DNA from: Aminobacter carboxidus | Lineage (GTDB): Bacteria > Pseudomonadota > Alphaproteobacteria > Rhizobiales > Rhizobiaceae | Assembly (NCBI RefSeq): GCF_014863355.1 | Contig: NZ_JACZEP010000003.1 | Coordinates: 310,001 to 374,000 of the forward strand | Reading direction: 5' to 3' | DNA: 64,000 nucleotides | Shown: positions 36,845 through 45,742 of the stretch, one piece after another | Position numbering within the stretch: position 1 is the stretch's first letter | How the letters are laid out: each line of letters begins with the position of its first letter | The notes under the pieces: generated by a model | Database searches by the model: none | What the model saw: only the letters and a program-made list of their open reading frames with translations | Told to the model about the DNA's origin: nothing | Made by a program: the position numbers and the translations under genes

Positions 36845-38466
36845 CTCATCTTCTCCGCGCGCAACCGGAAACGCTGGATCTTGCCGGTCTGGGTCTTGGG
36901 CAGGGCGTCGATGAACTTCACCGAGCGCGGGTACTTATACGGTGCGATCGTTGCCTTGACGTGATCCTGCAGCCGCTTGACGGTCGCGGCATCGGCGGCC
37001 ACGCCGGCGACCAGCACGACATAGGCTTCGACGATCTGGCCGCGTTCGCCGTCCTCGGCACCGATGACGGCGCATTCAGCGACTTCGGGATGCGAGAACA
37101 GGGCCGCTTCAACCTCGGGGCCGGCAATGTTGTAGCCGGCGCTGACGATCATGTCGTCGGAGCGGGCCGCGAAATGGAAGAAGCCGTCCTCATCCTGGTA
37201 GAAGGCGTCGCCGGTGACATTCCAGCCGTCGCGGACATATTCGAGCTGCCTGTCGTCCGACATGTAGCGGCAGCCGGTCGGGCCGCGCACGGCGAGCTTG
37301 CCGACAGTGCCGCGCGACACTTCGTTCATGTCGCCATCGACAATCCGCGCCTCATAACCGCCGACCGGCTTGCCGGTGGAAGCGGGCTTCATGTCCTCGA
37401 AGCGGTTGGAGATGAAGATGTGCAGCATTTCGGTGGCGCCGATGCCGTCGAGGATCGGCTTGCCTGTTTTGGCCAGCCACTCCTCGAACACCGGTCCGGG
37501 CAAGGTCTCGCCGGCTGATACCGCGACACGCAGCGACGACAGATCTGCACCTTCGTCCATTGCCTTGAGCATGGCGCGATAGGCGGTGGGCGCGGTGAAC
37601 GAGATCGTCGCCTTATAGGTCTCGATGATGTGGATCATGTTGGGCGGCGTCGCCTGCTCGAGCAGCGTCGCTGCGGCACCGAAGCGCAGCGGAAAAATGG
37701 CCAGGCCGCCAAGGCCGAAGGTGAAGGCGAGCGGCGGCGAGCCAACGAAGACGTCGTCGGAGGTCACCGAAAGCACCTCTTTGGCATAGGCGTCGGCGAT
37801 GATCAGCAGGTCGCGATGGAAGTGCATCGTCGCCTTCGGCACGCCCGTGGTGCCAGAGGTGAAACCGAGCAGGGCGACGTCGTCACGGCCGGTTTTCACA
37901 GCTTCGAAGATGACGGACTTGTCCAGTGCGATGCGATCGAGCTCGGCGTCGTGATTGGCGGTGCCGTCGAAGCCGATCACGGTCTTGAGGAAGGGACTGT
38001 CCTTGGCGCAAGCGACCATTTCATCCATGAGCCGCGTGTCGCAAAGCGCGATGGTGATCTCGGCCTTGTCGACGATCTTGGTGAGTTCGCCGGCGCGCAG
38101 CATCGGCATGGTGTTGACGACGACAGCCCCTGTCTTGGTCGCGGCAAGCCAGCAGGCGACCATGGCGGGGTTGTTGGCCGAGCGGATCAGCACGCGGTTG
38201 CCAGGCTTGACGCCGTAGTTCTCGACCAGCGCATGGGCGAGGCGGTTGGTCCAGTCGGACAGCTCCTTGTAGGTGCGGCGGCGGCCATTGCCGATCAGGG
38301 CGGTGTGATCGCCCAGGCCCTTTTCGACCAGGCGATCGGTCAGCTCGACGGCTGCGTTGAGATGCTCGGGATAGTCGAAGCCATCGAGGAGGAAGTCCGG
38401 CCACTGTCCCTCAGGCGGCAGGTTGTCGCGGGTGAAGGTGTCGATATGCGCTGACGGTCCGAGCAT
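36841..38466 (-). CDS. Benzoate-CoA ligase family protein, probably 2-aminobenzoate-CoA ligase
   Basis: 541 residues of the ANL superfamily. The ATP loop is [18 protein letters not shown]; the adenylate site has [15 protein letters not shown] and [20 protein letters not shown]; the catalytic lysine is in [15 protein letters not shown]. The LHIFISN segment is typical of benzoate/2-aminobenzoate ligases. It makes the aryl-CoA with ATP and CoA. Genomic context (kynA overlapping it, kynureninase and aminobenzoyl-CoA monooxygenase nearby) points to anthranilate as substrate, like the Azoarcus abmG product. The operator-like site at 38683 lies upstream. Confidence 0.92.
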   Translation of the reverse strand: MLGPSAHIDTFTRDNLPPEGQWPDFLLDGFDYPEHLNAAVELTDRLVEKGLGDHTALIGNGRRRTYKELSDWTNRLAHALVENYGVKPGNRVLIRSANNPAMVACWLAATKTGAVVVNTMPMLRAGELTKIVDKAEITIALCDTRLMDEMVACAKDSPFLKTVIGFDGTANHDAELDRIALDKSVIFEAVKTGRDDVALLGFTSGTTGVPKATMHFHRDLLIIADAYAKEVLSVTSDDVFVGSPPLAFTFGLGGLAIFPLRFGAAATLLEQATPPNMIHIIETYKATISFTAPTAYRAMLKAMDEGADLSSLRVAVSAGETLPGPVFEEWLAKTGKPILDGIGATEMLHIFISNRFEDMKPASTGKPVGGYEARIVDGDMNEVSRGTVGKLAVRGPTGCRYMSDDRQLEYVRDGWNVTGDAFYQDEDGFFHFAARSDDMIVSAGYNIAGPEVEAALFSHPEVAECAVIGAEDGERGQIVEAYVVLVAGVAADAATVKRLQDHVKATIAPYKYPRSVKFIDALPKTQTGKIQRFRLRAEKMS

Positions 38467-38780
38467 TCTGCGGCTGTCCCCTACCTGCTCCTCGGCATGA
38501 CGGAGCCGTCATGCGTGCGTTGGAATGCGTTACTTCGGGGGAGGTGCCGCGCCACAACGGGGCAGCCGTTCGGCACAGGCCGCGGCACCCATCTTGCGCG
38601 ATCGGCATTGCGACCGGCGTCTGGCACAGCGAGACCTCCCACGTTCTCGACTGATGGCCGAGAATTGCACCGGACCAAAATTATTTCAAGCATAAAGTTT
38701 CTGGCTCTGGCCCATTGACGCGATCCGGCCCGCTGGCCATTGCTATGCGCCTGATTGCTGCCGCTTGGAGGGATGCCCGC
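38467..38780. other. Divergent promoter gap between CoA ligase and formamidase-like gene
   Basis: 314 bases without a supportable gene. The minus-strand side carries the ligase leader. The only clear signal is the putative MarR operator at 38683-38698 in a locally AT-rich stretch (38675-38702). The plus strand holds the ribosome site GGAGGG at 38767-38772. Confidence 0.5.
38683..38698. promoter_or_regulatory. Putative MarR operator between ligase and formamidase genes
   Basis: ATTTCAAGCATAAAGT matches the site at 22766-22781 (ACTTCAAGCTTAAAGT) at 14 of 16 bases. It lies in the divergent gap and could control both directions, linking kynA and ligase expression to the monooxygenase operon. Confidence 0.6.
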
Positions 38781-39608
38781 ATGCTCGAACGCCGTATCGC
38801 CGATTGGGACAACGCCTACACCAATGGCGCCAACATCGCCGGCGGCGACCGTTGGCCGGCCGCGTGGGTGGAGCCGGCGCAGTCGTTTCGCGACACCTTG
38901 TCGGCGACCGATAGGGCGCAGCTCGACATCGGCTACGGCGACAAGCCGCGCAACCGGCTCGACTTGTTCCTGCCTGAAGGCACGCCCAAGGGACTCGTCG
39001 TTTTCGTGCATGGCGGCTACTGGATGGCGCTCGACAAGAGTTACTGGTCGCATCTCGCCAAGGGCTCCGTCGATTTGGGCTACGCGGTGGCGATGCCCTC
39101 CTATACCTTGTGTCCGGAAGTCAGGATCGGCAACATCGTGCGTGAAGTCGGCGCGGCGATCGGCAAGGCAGCCGGACTGGTCGAAGGCCCGATCATGCTG
39201 ACCGGCCATTCCGCTGGTGGTCACCTTGTCTCGCGCATGGTCGCATCAGGTTCGCCGCTGGCGCCGGAGGTCCAGGCGCGCATCCGCCATGTCGTCTCGC
39301 TGTCGGGGGTGCATGATCTCAGGTCGCTGATGAACACCGGCATGAACAAGACGCTGCACATCGACGAAGCCGAGGCGTTGGCCGAGAGCCCGGCGCTGCT
39401 GCGGCCGATGGCCAACGTCCGCATCACCTGCTGGGTCGGCGGCGGCGAGCGCGCCGAGTTCCTGCGCCAGAACGACTTGCTCGCCAACATCTGGACCGGC
39501 CTTGGTGCTGCGACCGGTGCAGTGGTCGAACCCGACCGGCATCATTTCAGCGTCATCGACGGACTTGCCGACAAGGATCACGCGCTGACACGGACCTTGC
39601 TTGGCTGA
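38781..39608 (+). CDS. Alpha/beta-hydrolase, kynurenine formamidase-like
   Basis: 275 residues. HGGYW at residues 77-81 is the hallmark of arylformamidase-type hydrolases, and the nucleophile is S144 in LTGHSAGGHL; a late HHFSVIDGL segment supplies the catalytic histidine. Arylformamidase turns N-formylkynurenine into kynurenine. The N-terminus WDNAYTNGAN fits the family, and GGAGGG eight bases before ATG 38781 supports this start over the TTG at 38715. Divergent from the kynA/ligase operon, it fills the second step of tryptophan breakdown. It is not the metal-dependent KynB fold. Confidence 0.88.
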   Translation: MLERRIADWDNAYTNGANIAGGDRWPAAWVEPAQSFRDTLSATDRAQLDIGYGDKPRNRLDLFLPEGTPKGLVVFVHGGYWMALDKSYWSHLAKGSVDLGYAVAMPSYTLCPEVRIGNIVREVGAAIGKAAGLVEGPIMLTGHSAGGHLVSRMVASGSPLAPEVQARIRHVVSLSGVHDLRSLMNTGMNKTLHIDEAEALAESPALLRPMANVRITCWVGGGERAEFLRQNDLLANIWTGLGAATGAVVEPDRHHFSVIDGLADKDHALTRTLLG

Positions 39609-40001
39609 ACATGTGCGGAGTGTGAGATCGTGGCGGTGTGCGAGCAATGTCGTTGGTCTCGGCGCCGACATCGTCACCGAGATCCAATTTGGCGATTGGT
39701 TCAGTTTCCGCGACCGTCTACGAGGCTTCCATCGGCACTCTGTGGAGTTGCCCCGGTCGGGCACTCTCTTTTTTGCTGCGTGCCCGGAATGGCTCAATCT
39801 CATTGAAAACAGGATGTTCGTGGTCAAGCTACCTTGATATGTGAGGGTGGATTTCGCCGGCAATTGCACTTCCGATGAGTGACCGAAATTTTCGGCCGAG
39901 AACCTGTTCGCCGAACAATATATTCGACCGTCACCAACTTACCGCGCGCAGGGACGAACCTTCAATCTGAGCTTCACGCGTGTGTTCTGATGAGAGGTAA
40001 C
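39609..40001. other. Gene-free stretch before the metal-chelate importer
   Basis: 393 bases with only weak, short reading frames that resemble nothing I know. A small palindrome CCGAAATTTTCGG lies at about 39883-39895, and an AT-rich patch at 39915-39930 could hold the importer promoter. I looked for a cobalamin riboswitch and saw none of its conserved boxes. Confidence 0.4.
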
Positions 40002-40880
40002 ATGCCCACCAATCGTCTCGGCTATGCTCGGTTTCGAGCGTGGCTGCCCGCCCTCGCGGGCCTGGCCGCAGTGTCCGGTTCATCCGTGCCGGCAGCTGCC
40101 CAACCGCCAAAGCGTGTCGTGTCGATGAATGTCTGCACCGATCAGCTGGCGATGCTTGTTGCCGGCGAGAGGCAACTGCATTCGGTCTCCCACCTTGCAA
40201 GCGATCCCAACACGTCGGTACTGGCAGACCGGGCCAGGGGACTCGCGGTCAATCATGGGCTCGCCGAGGAAGTGTTCCTGATGCATCCGGACCTGGTGCT
40301 CGCCGGTACCTACACGACACGGACAACGGTGGCGCTGCTGAGGCGGCTGGGTGTCAGGGTTGAGGAATTCGCGCCCGATAGCTCCATCGCCGACATCAGG
40401 ACCAACATCCTGCGCATGGGGGAGGTGCTGGAGCAGCGCGAGCGGTCGGCCGAGCTGGTCGCCGAGCTTGAGCATGGCCTTGCCGAATTGGGCAAGGGAG
40501 GCGCCTCGCACAAGACCGTCGCGACCTACTATGCCAACAGCTACACATCAGGTGCCGGAACGCTTGTCGATGAGATCGTCAAGCTTTCGGGGCTGGTCAA
40601 TGTCGCGGACAGGTTGGGTCTCAGCGGCACGGCGCGGTTGCCACTGGAGATGCTGGTGCTGAGCAAACCAGACTTGGTCGCCGGTGGCGACGAAGACTAT
40701 GGCGCCCCGGCACTCGCCCAGGAGAACTTCGTCCACCCGGCATATCAGGCGGTCGCAGAGCGGGGCAGCGCGGTGGCGGTGCCGTCGCGCTACACCATCT
40801 GCGGCGCGCCCTTCACGCTCGAAGCCGCCCGCCTGCTGCGCGACGCCGCAAGCCAGCTGGACAAGGAAGAGGCCAAATGA
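40002..40880 (+). CDS. Periplasmic binding protein for haem, siderophore or cobalamin
   Basis: 292 residues with a signal peptide (cut after VPAAA, about residue 35). RVVSMNVCTDQLAMLVAGER opens the mature part, followed by LMHPDLVLAGTYTTRTTVAL, as in BtuF/FhuD/haem-binding proteins (type III fold, long central helix). GAGAGGT precedes ATG 40002; the frame runs further upstream without a leader. Its stop overlaps the permease ATG. Ligand choice between haem, ferric siderophore and cobalamin cannot be made here; a cobalamin riboswitch is not seen. Confidence 0.87.
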   Translation: MPTNRLGYARFRAWLPALAGLAAVSGSSVPAAAQPPKRVVSMNVCTDQLAMLVAGERQLHSVSHLASDPNTSVLADRARGLAVNHGLAEEVFLMHPDLVLAGTYTTRTTVALLRRLGVRVEEFAPDSSIADIRTNILRMGEVLEQRERSAELVAELEHGLAELGKGGASHKTVATYYANSYTSGAGTLVDEIVKLSGLVNVADRLGLSGTARLPLEMLVLSKPDLVAGGDEDYGAPALAQENFVHPAYQAVAERGSAVAVPSRYTICGAPFTLEAARLLRDAASQLDKEEAK

Positions 40881-41878
40881 GCGATACCTCTCGCTATCGG
40901 CTGGTACTGGCCGCTCTCGCCATCCTCGCCACTTTCCTGTTCCTGCTTTCACTCACCGTCGGCCCGGCGGGTCTCGGTTTCGCCGACAGCATCGCCGCAT
41001 TGTTCTCCGACAAGGCGGGCGCCATCGAACTGATCATGCGCGAGATCCGCCTGCCGCGTGCACTGCTCGGACTGATGGTCGGCGCAACACTCGGGCTTTC
41101 CGGTGCCGCGCTGCAGGGCTATCTGCGCAATCCGCTGGCCGAACCGGGGCTGATCGGCGTCAGTGCCTCGGCCTCGCTGGGCGCGGTGATCGCCATCTAT
41201 TCCGGCCTGACCATTGTCTTCCCGCTCGCATTGCCGTTGTCCGCCTTGGCTGCGTCCGTGCTCGCCGTCGTCGTGGTTCAGGCGCTTGCCGGACTGCGCG
41301 GCAGTACGCTGACAATCATCCTTGCCGGCGTCGCCGTCTCGAGCTTCGCCGGTGCGATGACCTCGCTGGCGCTCAACTTGTCGCCCAATCCGTTCGCAGC
41401 GCTCGAGATCATGTTCTGGATGCTCGGTTCGCTGACCGACAGGTCGATGACCCATGTCTGGCTCGCCTTGCCGTTCATGCTGGTCGGCTGGGCGATGCTG
41501 GCGGCTCTCGGGCGGGCGCTCGATGCGTTGACACTTGGCAACGAGACCGCGGCGAGCATGGGCATCGACATGCGCCGCGTGCAACTGCTTGCCGTCTTCG
41601 GCACGGCGGCTTCCGTGGGCGCGGCAACCGCGGTGTCGGGCGCAATCGGCTTTGTCGGCTTGGTCGTACCGCACATGCTGAGGCCGATGGTCGGCGCACG
41701 CCCGTCGCGGCTGTTGCCAGCGAGCGCCCTGGGCGGTGCCTGCATGCTGCTGACTGCCGATATTTTGGTTCGGCTCATCGCGCCTGGCCGCGACCTCAAG
41801 CTCGGCGTTCTGACCGCGATCGTCGGCGCGCCGTTCTTCCTGTGGCTTGTCTATCGCACGAGAAGGAAACTTGCCTGA
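40877..41878 (+). CDS. FecCD/BtuC-family ABC permease
   Basis: 333 residues with about ten membrane segments. LPRALLGLMVGATLGLSGAA and LQGYLRNPLAEPGLIGVSAS are hallmark FecCD motifs; GAIGFVGLVVPHMLRPMVGA is the ATPase-contact loop. It starts in an ATGA overlap with the binding protein and ends sharing one base with the ATPase start (TGATG). It is the channel of the metal-chelate importer. Confidence 0.93.
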   Translation: MSDTSRYRLVLAALAILATFLFLLSLTVGPAGLGFADSIAALFSDKAGAIELIMREIRLPRALLGLMVGATLGLSGAALQGYLRNPLAEPGLIGVSASASLGAVIAIYSGLTIVFPLALPLSALAASVLAVVVVQALAGLRGSTLTIILAGVAVSSFAGAMTSLALNLSPNPFAALEIMFWMLGSLTDRSMTHVWLALPFMLVGWAMLAALGRALDALTLGNETAASMGIDMRRVQLLAVFGTAASVGAATAVSGAIGFVGLVVPHMLRPMVGARPSRLLPASALGGACMLLTADILVRLIAPGRDLKLGVLTAIVGAPFFLWLVYRTRRKLA

Positions 41879-42669
41879 TGTTGCTCGATGTTCAAGGTCT
41901 TACGGCATCGCTCGGCGGCCGGCCGGTGCTCAAGGGCGTGTCCTTTTCCGTCATGCCAGGCGAATTCATTGGCCTGATCGGGCCGAATGGCGCCGGCAAG
42001 TCTACCTTGCTGCGGGCATTGCTCGGCCTGACGCCGGCCGAAGGGGCGGTTGCACTGGGCGCGCTCGACGCCGCTCATGTCACCGCCAAGGAGCGAGCCC
42101 GGCACATGGCTTATGTCGCGCAGGAACGCGAGATCGCCTGGGCCGTGCCGGTCGAGATGCTGGTCGGGCTTGGCCGCTCGCCTTATCGGCCAAGCTTCGC
42201 ATCGCTCGGCCTTGCCGACCGCAATGCCATCGAAGCTGCAATGCGCAAGATGGAGGTCGACAGCTTCCGCGAACGCGCCACAACCGAACTTTCGGGTGGC
42301 GAAAAGGCGCGTGTGCTGATCGCCCGGGCGCTGGCGCAGGAGACGCCGCTGCTGCTCGCCGACGAGCCGACGGCCGGGCTTGATCCATCACACCAGATCA
42401 CGCTGATGCGCCTGTTTGCCGATCTCGCGGCCGGCGGACGAAGCGTCGTGGCTTCGCTACACGATCTCGGGCTCGCCGCCCGCTGGTGCACCCGACTGCT
42501 GCTCATCGACGGCGGCAAGATCGTTGCCGACGGCACACCTGATGAAGTGCTGACCGCCCGGACCCTGCGCGACGTCTATGGCGTCGAGGCGTTCTTCGGT
42601 GAGAATTCAGGCAGATTGGTCGTCCAGGCACTGGATCTCGTTGCCGCTGACACCAGAGCACGACCATGA
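41878..42669 (+). CDS. FecE/BtuD/HmuV-type ABC ATP-binding protein
   Basis: 263 residues: Walker A GPNGAGKST, Q-loop AYVAQER, signature LSGGEKARVLIARALAQETP, Walker B LLLADEPTAGLDP and the switch SLHDLGLAARWCTRLLLIDG, all as in FecE/HmuV/BtuD. The frame is open far upstream over the permease gene, but the family N-terminus begins at MLLDVQGLTASLGG. It is the third and last gene of the importer. Confidence 0.92.
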   Translation: MLLDVQGLTASLGGRPVLKGVSFSVMPGEFIGLIGPNGAGKSTLLRALLGLTPAEGAVALGALDAAHVTAKERARHMAYVAQEREIAWAVPVEMLVGLGRSPYRPSFASLGLADRNAIEAAMRKMEVDSFRERATTELSGGEKARVLIARALAQETPLLLADEPTAGLDPSHQITLMRLFADLAAGGRSVVASLHDLGLAARWCTRLLLIDGGKIVADGTPDEVLTARTLRDVYGVEAFFGENSGRLVVQALDLVAADTRARP

Positions 42670-42889
42670 AACTGCCTCGGGCAGCGGCTCCCGCGTCGCT
42701 GCATTCGCGCCAGCTGCGAGCCTTTCGACTAGGTTTCAGACTTCGCCGATGAAGCAAAATTCCAGATCAAACTAAACTTGATATTTATTGTCATGTTTTA
42801 TATGGTCCAGTTGTAGTCGAAACGGGACGGTCGCAACGGCCGCCGTCGGGCACGATGGGACCAGGGCAGTGGCAACAGCTCTTTCGGAA

Positions 42890-43237
42890 ATGAATGTCGG
42901 GACGCACCGGATCAGCAGGCTGGGCTTGCGGGCAAACAGCGCGGTTGTCGAACTGACGCGTGCCGAGCTTCATCAACTGGTCTGGTCGCGACCGATGACA
43001 GAGATCGCCGTGCAGCTTGGCGTGCGCGACCAGCAAGTGGCGCAGGCCTGTGATCGCCATGACATCGCCCGCCCGCAGCCGGGGCATTGGCAGAAACTGC
43101 AATATGGCAAGGGAGTCGAGATCCGGCCGCTTTCGACAGACTCCTACGCCGCCGAAGAGCCGGTCGGCATAGCGGGCCGCGAGGCATTCGAGCGTATGCG
43201 CGACAACGAGTTTGCGCCGGAGGCCAGCAGGTCATGA
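42890..43237 (+). CDS. Small protein with a helix-turn-helix-like domain, function unknown
   Basis: About 115 residues. The middle (VELTRAELHQLVWSRPMTEI, then AVQLGVRDQQVAQACDRHDI and ARPQPGHWQKLQYGK) matches a common but uncharacterised bacterial domain with the pattern LVWxxPMTxIAxxxGVSDxx, thought to bind DNA. The flanks are unique. The start is uncertain: ATG 42890 or GTG 42869. An open AT-rich stretch lies upstream. Two further small unknown genes follow on the same strand. Confidence 0.6.
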   Translation: MNVGTHRISRLGLRANSAVVELTRAELHQLVWSRPMTEIAVQLGVRDQQVAQACDRHDIARPQPGHWQKLQYGKGVEIRPLSTDSYAAEEPVGIAGREAFERMRDNEFAPEASRS

Positions 43238-43284
43238 TGCATTTCAATCCCTACAAGGATTCCAGAGAGGCGTAGGGTGACAGC

Positions 43285-43578
43285 ATGCGCCGCTATCGCG
43301 AGACATTCGCCGAGGTCGAAGCCCTGGGCGCCCTGGTTCGCCGGGCAAAGCGGACGGCCGACCTCAGCCTCAAGCGCGTCAACGCCACGCCGCAACCCCA
43401 CAATGCAGGCAATTCTGCTTTCGCGGTTGAACTCGAGCGCCACCGTGCCGACCGCGAGACGATGTTCGAGGCGATGCGCAAGCTTGAAACCGCGCGCCAG
43501 GCGCTGCAGGCAATCGCATCCGATTTTGCCATGGATCAGGACAAAACCGCCCCGATGGATCTGCGCCGCCCTGCCTGA
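43285..43578 (+). CDS. Small hypothetical protein, coiled-coil-like
   Basis: 97 residues, ATG preceded by GGGTGA. The sequence is rich in charged residues with heptad-like spacing (FEAMRKLETARQALQAIASD), suggesting a helical hairpin or coiled coil. No family recognised. It follows the HTH-like gene by 47 bases and precedes another small unknown by 47, so the three may be co-transcribed. Confidence 0.5.
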   Translation: MRRYRETFAEVEALGALVRRAKRTADLSLKRVNATPQPHNAGNSAFAVELERHRADRETMFEAMRKLETARQALQAIASDFAMDQDKTAPMDLRRPA

Positions 43579-43625
43579 GGCAGCGCCGGATATCACGGGA
43601 CAACATATCAGCTGGAGACTGTCGA

Positions 43626-43946
43626 GTGTCAAAGATGGCCGAGATCGAGCGCCGCAGCGAAGAGGCGTCAGCGCATATCCGTGCAACGATCATGAACGAG
43701 TTTTGCGAAGTCATGCATAAGACAGGCCTGTCGCCGATCGCGGTGATGCGTCTCGCCGCGCAGGCCGTCGGATCGATCTACCGCGAAGTGGCCGACGTTC
43801 ATGCCTGCCCTGATGGTTGCCCCTGCGGCTGGCGTCCACATGAAGCTTCCGACATCGAGGTGCTCAGTGCGGCACTTGCAGCTGCGTGCCGGCAGCACCG
43901 CTACAACCATGATCTGCGATCGATGCGGGTCATCGGCAGCGCGTGA
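43626..43946 (+). CDS. Small hypothetical protein with cysteine cluster
   Basis: 106 residues from GTG 43626, with GGAGA about eight bases before it. It has helical N-terminal sequence (ERRSEEASAHIRATIMNEFC) and a cluster HACPDGCPCGWRPHE that could bind a metal. I do not know this protein. It is convergent with the LysR gene, whose stop lies 36 bases away. Confidence 0.55.
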   Translation: MSKMAEIERRSEEASAHIRATIMNEFCEVMHKTGLSPIAVMRLAAQAVGSIYREVADVHACPDGCPCGWRPHEASDIEVLSAALAAACRQHRYNHDLRSMRVIGSA

Positions 43947-43981
43947 TCCCGCCCACGGCATTGCTCGCGCGAGCGCTCAGT

Positions 43982-44824
43982 CTATCGGACGGTTTGTCTC
44001 AGGCCGAGCAGCGCCTCTTGCACATCCGCGCGCGTTTCGCTCGCCTCTGGCCAGACGGCGTAGACCGGATAGGTAAACTCTGGTGCGCCTTCGACGGTTT
44101 CGAGCTCGCCCGCAGCGATCAGGGGCGCAACCACGCCCTTGCGGAAGTAACCCATGCCGCCGGCGCGCAGGATGTAGCTCAGGCCGAGCGGGCCGAGGCC
44201 GACGACGAGGCCGGGCTCGCCGAACGCCGTCGAACTGGCATCATGCTGGGCGGCAAACAGCGGTCCCCAATCGACATAGACATAGGTGTCGGCCTCCGGC
44301 CTGCCGTTGCCGGGCAAGGTCCTGACCAGGACGAGTTGCTCTTCCTGAAGTATCTCGACCTTGAAGCCGGGCAGCAATTTCGGCGCATAGAGCACGGCGA
44401 TATCGAGCACGCCGTTCCGGAGCTGGTCGAGCAACTGGTCCGGCACACCGACATGGGCGTGAACGGCAATTTCCGGCGTGGTCTTCTTCATCCACACCAG
44501 CCAGTCGAGAAGCAGGGGGTTCCATAGGCTCAGCTCTCCGCCCAGTGCGACGACGCTCGTTCGGCCGGACGGGATGGCCAACTGGTAGCGCGCGCGTTCC
44601 CAGATCTGGACGAAGGACTGGGCGAAGCGCTCGAACTCGCGCCCGGCCGGTGTCAGATGCGCCCCGTTGCGGTTACGCACGAACAGTTGCCGCCCGAGTT
44701 CATCCTCGAGCGTGCGAATGCGGGCACTGACGGTCGTCTGGCTGACATGGAGCCGATCGGCCGCCCTGAGGAAGCTGCCGCAATGAACGATCTCGAGAAA
44801 CGTGCGGGCGCGGTCGATGTCCAT
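43982..44824 (-). CDS. LysR-family transcriptional regulator
   Basis: 280 residues from MDIDRARTFLEIVHCGSFLR. The helix-turn-helix is RAADRLHVSQTTVSARIRTL followed by EDELGRQLFVRNRNGAHLT; the rest is the two-lobed LysR effector domain. The start at 44824 is the normal family N-terminus; ten more residues are open upstream. Divergent from the formyl-THF ligase-like gene, with an inverted repeat between them. Effector unknown. Confidence 0.92.
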   Translation of the reverse strand: MDIDRARTFLEIVHCGSFLRAADRLHVSQTTVSARIRTLEDELGRQLFVRNRNGAHLTPAGREFERFAQSFVQIWERARYQLAIPSGRTSVVALGGELSLWNPLLLDWLVWMKKTTPEIAVHAHVGVPDQLLDQLRNGVLDIAVLYAPKLLPGFKVEILQEEQLVLVRTLPGNGRPEADTYVYVDWGPLFAAQHDASSTAFGEPGLVVGLGPLGLSYILRAGGMGYFRKGVVAPLIAAGELETVEGAPEFTYPVYAVWPEASETRADVQEALLGLRQTVR

Positions 44825-44835
44825 AGGCGCATTAG

Positions 44836-44850
44836 TGCAAAATAATTGCA
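44836..44850. promoter_or_regulatory. Inverted repeat, putative LysR-type operator
   Basis: TGCAA-N5-TTGCA lies 12 bases before the LysR start and before the divergent gene. The symmetry and position fit a LysR-type recognition site that controls both genes. Confidence 0.4.
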
Positions 44851-44949
44851 TCAATGCAGCATTTAATTCCGTTTGCCTTCCGCATTGATGGAGCGCAGTT
44901 TTTCCCTATCGACGATCGAACGTCGCGGCCACAACGGGACACGAAGACG

Positions 44950-45612
44950 ATGTCTGACGAAAAAGGCACTCCTACCGAAACCCGGGCATACGCCTCGCCG
45001 CCCTGCCTTATGCATGAGCTTGAGCCTGGCTTCCGGGGCGAGGCAGTTCATTCGGATGCGTGGGCCGATGTCGCGCGCTGGCGCAAGGCGGAGCGGGCAC
45101 GGCTGATCGGCGAGCGGCTGCTTGCCGACCCTGACGAGCGCAAGGCTCGTTCCGAGCGCATCGCCGCCGAACTCGACCTGGCAATCGGCAAGGTCAGCGG
45201 ACGCATCGTCAGTGTCTACTGGCCTTTCCGTGGCGAGCCGGATCTTCGCAACTGGGCAGTCCGCGTGATTGGGCGCGGCGGCCGGATCGCCTTGCCCGTC
45301 GTCATCAAGAAGGCCTGGCCGCTCGAGTTCCGTGCCTGGTCACCGGGCGACCCACTCGAACGTGGGGTGTGGAACATCCTTGTTCCGGCCAACGGGCCGG
45401 CAATCCTGCCTGATGTCGTCATTGCACCGGTCGTCGGCTTCGACGATGCGAACTATCGGTTGGGCTATGGCGGCGGCTTCTTCGACCGCACGCTGGCCGC
45501 CATGCCGAAGCGACCGCTTGTCGTCGGCGTCGGCTACGCCGGTAGCCGGATCGCCACGATCTATCCGCAGCCGCACGACATTGCGATGGACATCATCGTT
45601 ACCGACGAATGA
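44950..45612 (+). CDS. 5-formyltetrahydrofolate cyclo-ligase family protein
   Basis: 220 residues. GYGGGFFDRTLAAM is the ATP/substrate glycine loop of this family, with RGGRIALPVVIKK and PQPHDIAMDIIVTDE around it. The enzyme makes 5,10-methenyl-THF from 5-formyl-THF with ATP. The N-terminus has an extra piece (ASPPCLMHELEPGF) that the standard enzyme lacks, so this may be a paralogue with another substrate. The start at ATG 44950 was preferred because the earlier ATG (44854) lies against the operator-like repeat. Confidence 0.83.
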   Translation: MSDEKGTPTETRAYASPPCLMHELEPGFRGEAVHSDAWADVARWRKAERARLIGERLLADPDERKARSERIAAELDLAIGKVSGRIVSVYWPFRGEPDLRNWAVRVIGRGGRIALPVVIKKAWPLEFRAWSPGDPLERGVWNILVPANGPAILPDVVIAPVVGFDDANYRLGYGGGFFDRTLAAMPKRPLVVGVGYAGSRIATIYPQPHDIAMDIIVTDE

Positions 45613-45742
45613 GCGACGGCTAATAGGTCGCAGCCCGCCGCCCTTGTCGCAATGGGCTCTGCTGTTAGGCTTTGACCATGCGATGCCGGATATCAGGACA
45701 GCCGGTGCGGCACGCATCGTAACCGGGAGGAGGTCGACTGTC

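Noticed and set aside
39609-40001. Possible cobalamin riboswitch before the BtuF/FhuD-like gene.
   Set aside because: I did not find the conserved B12-box sequence or a plausible set of stems, so no riboswitch is claimed.
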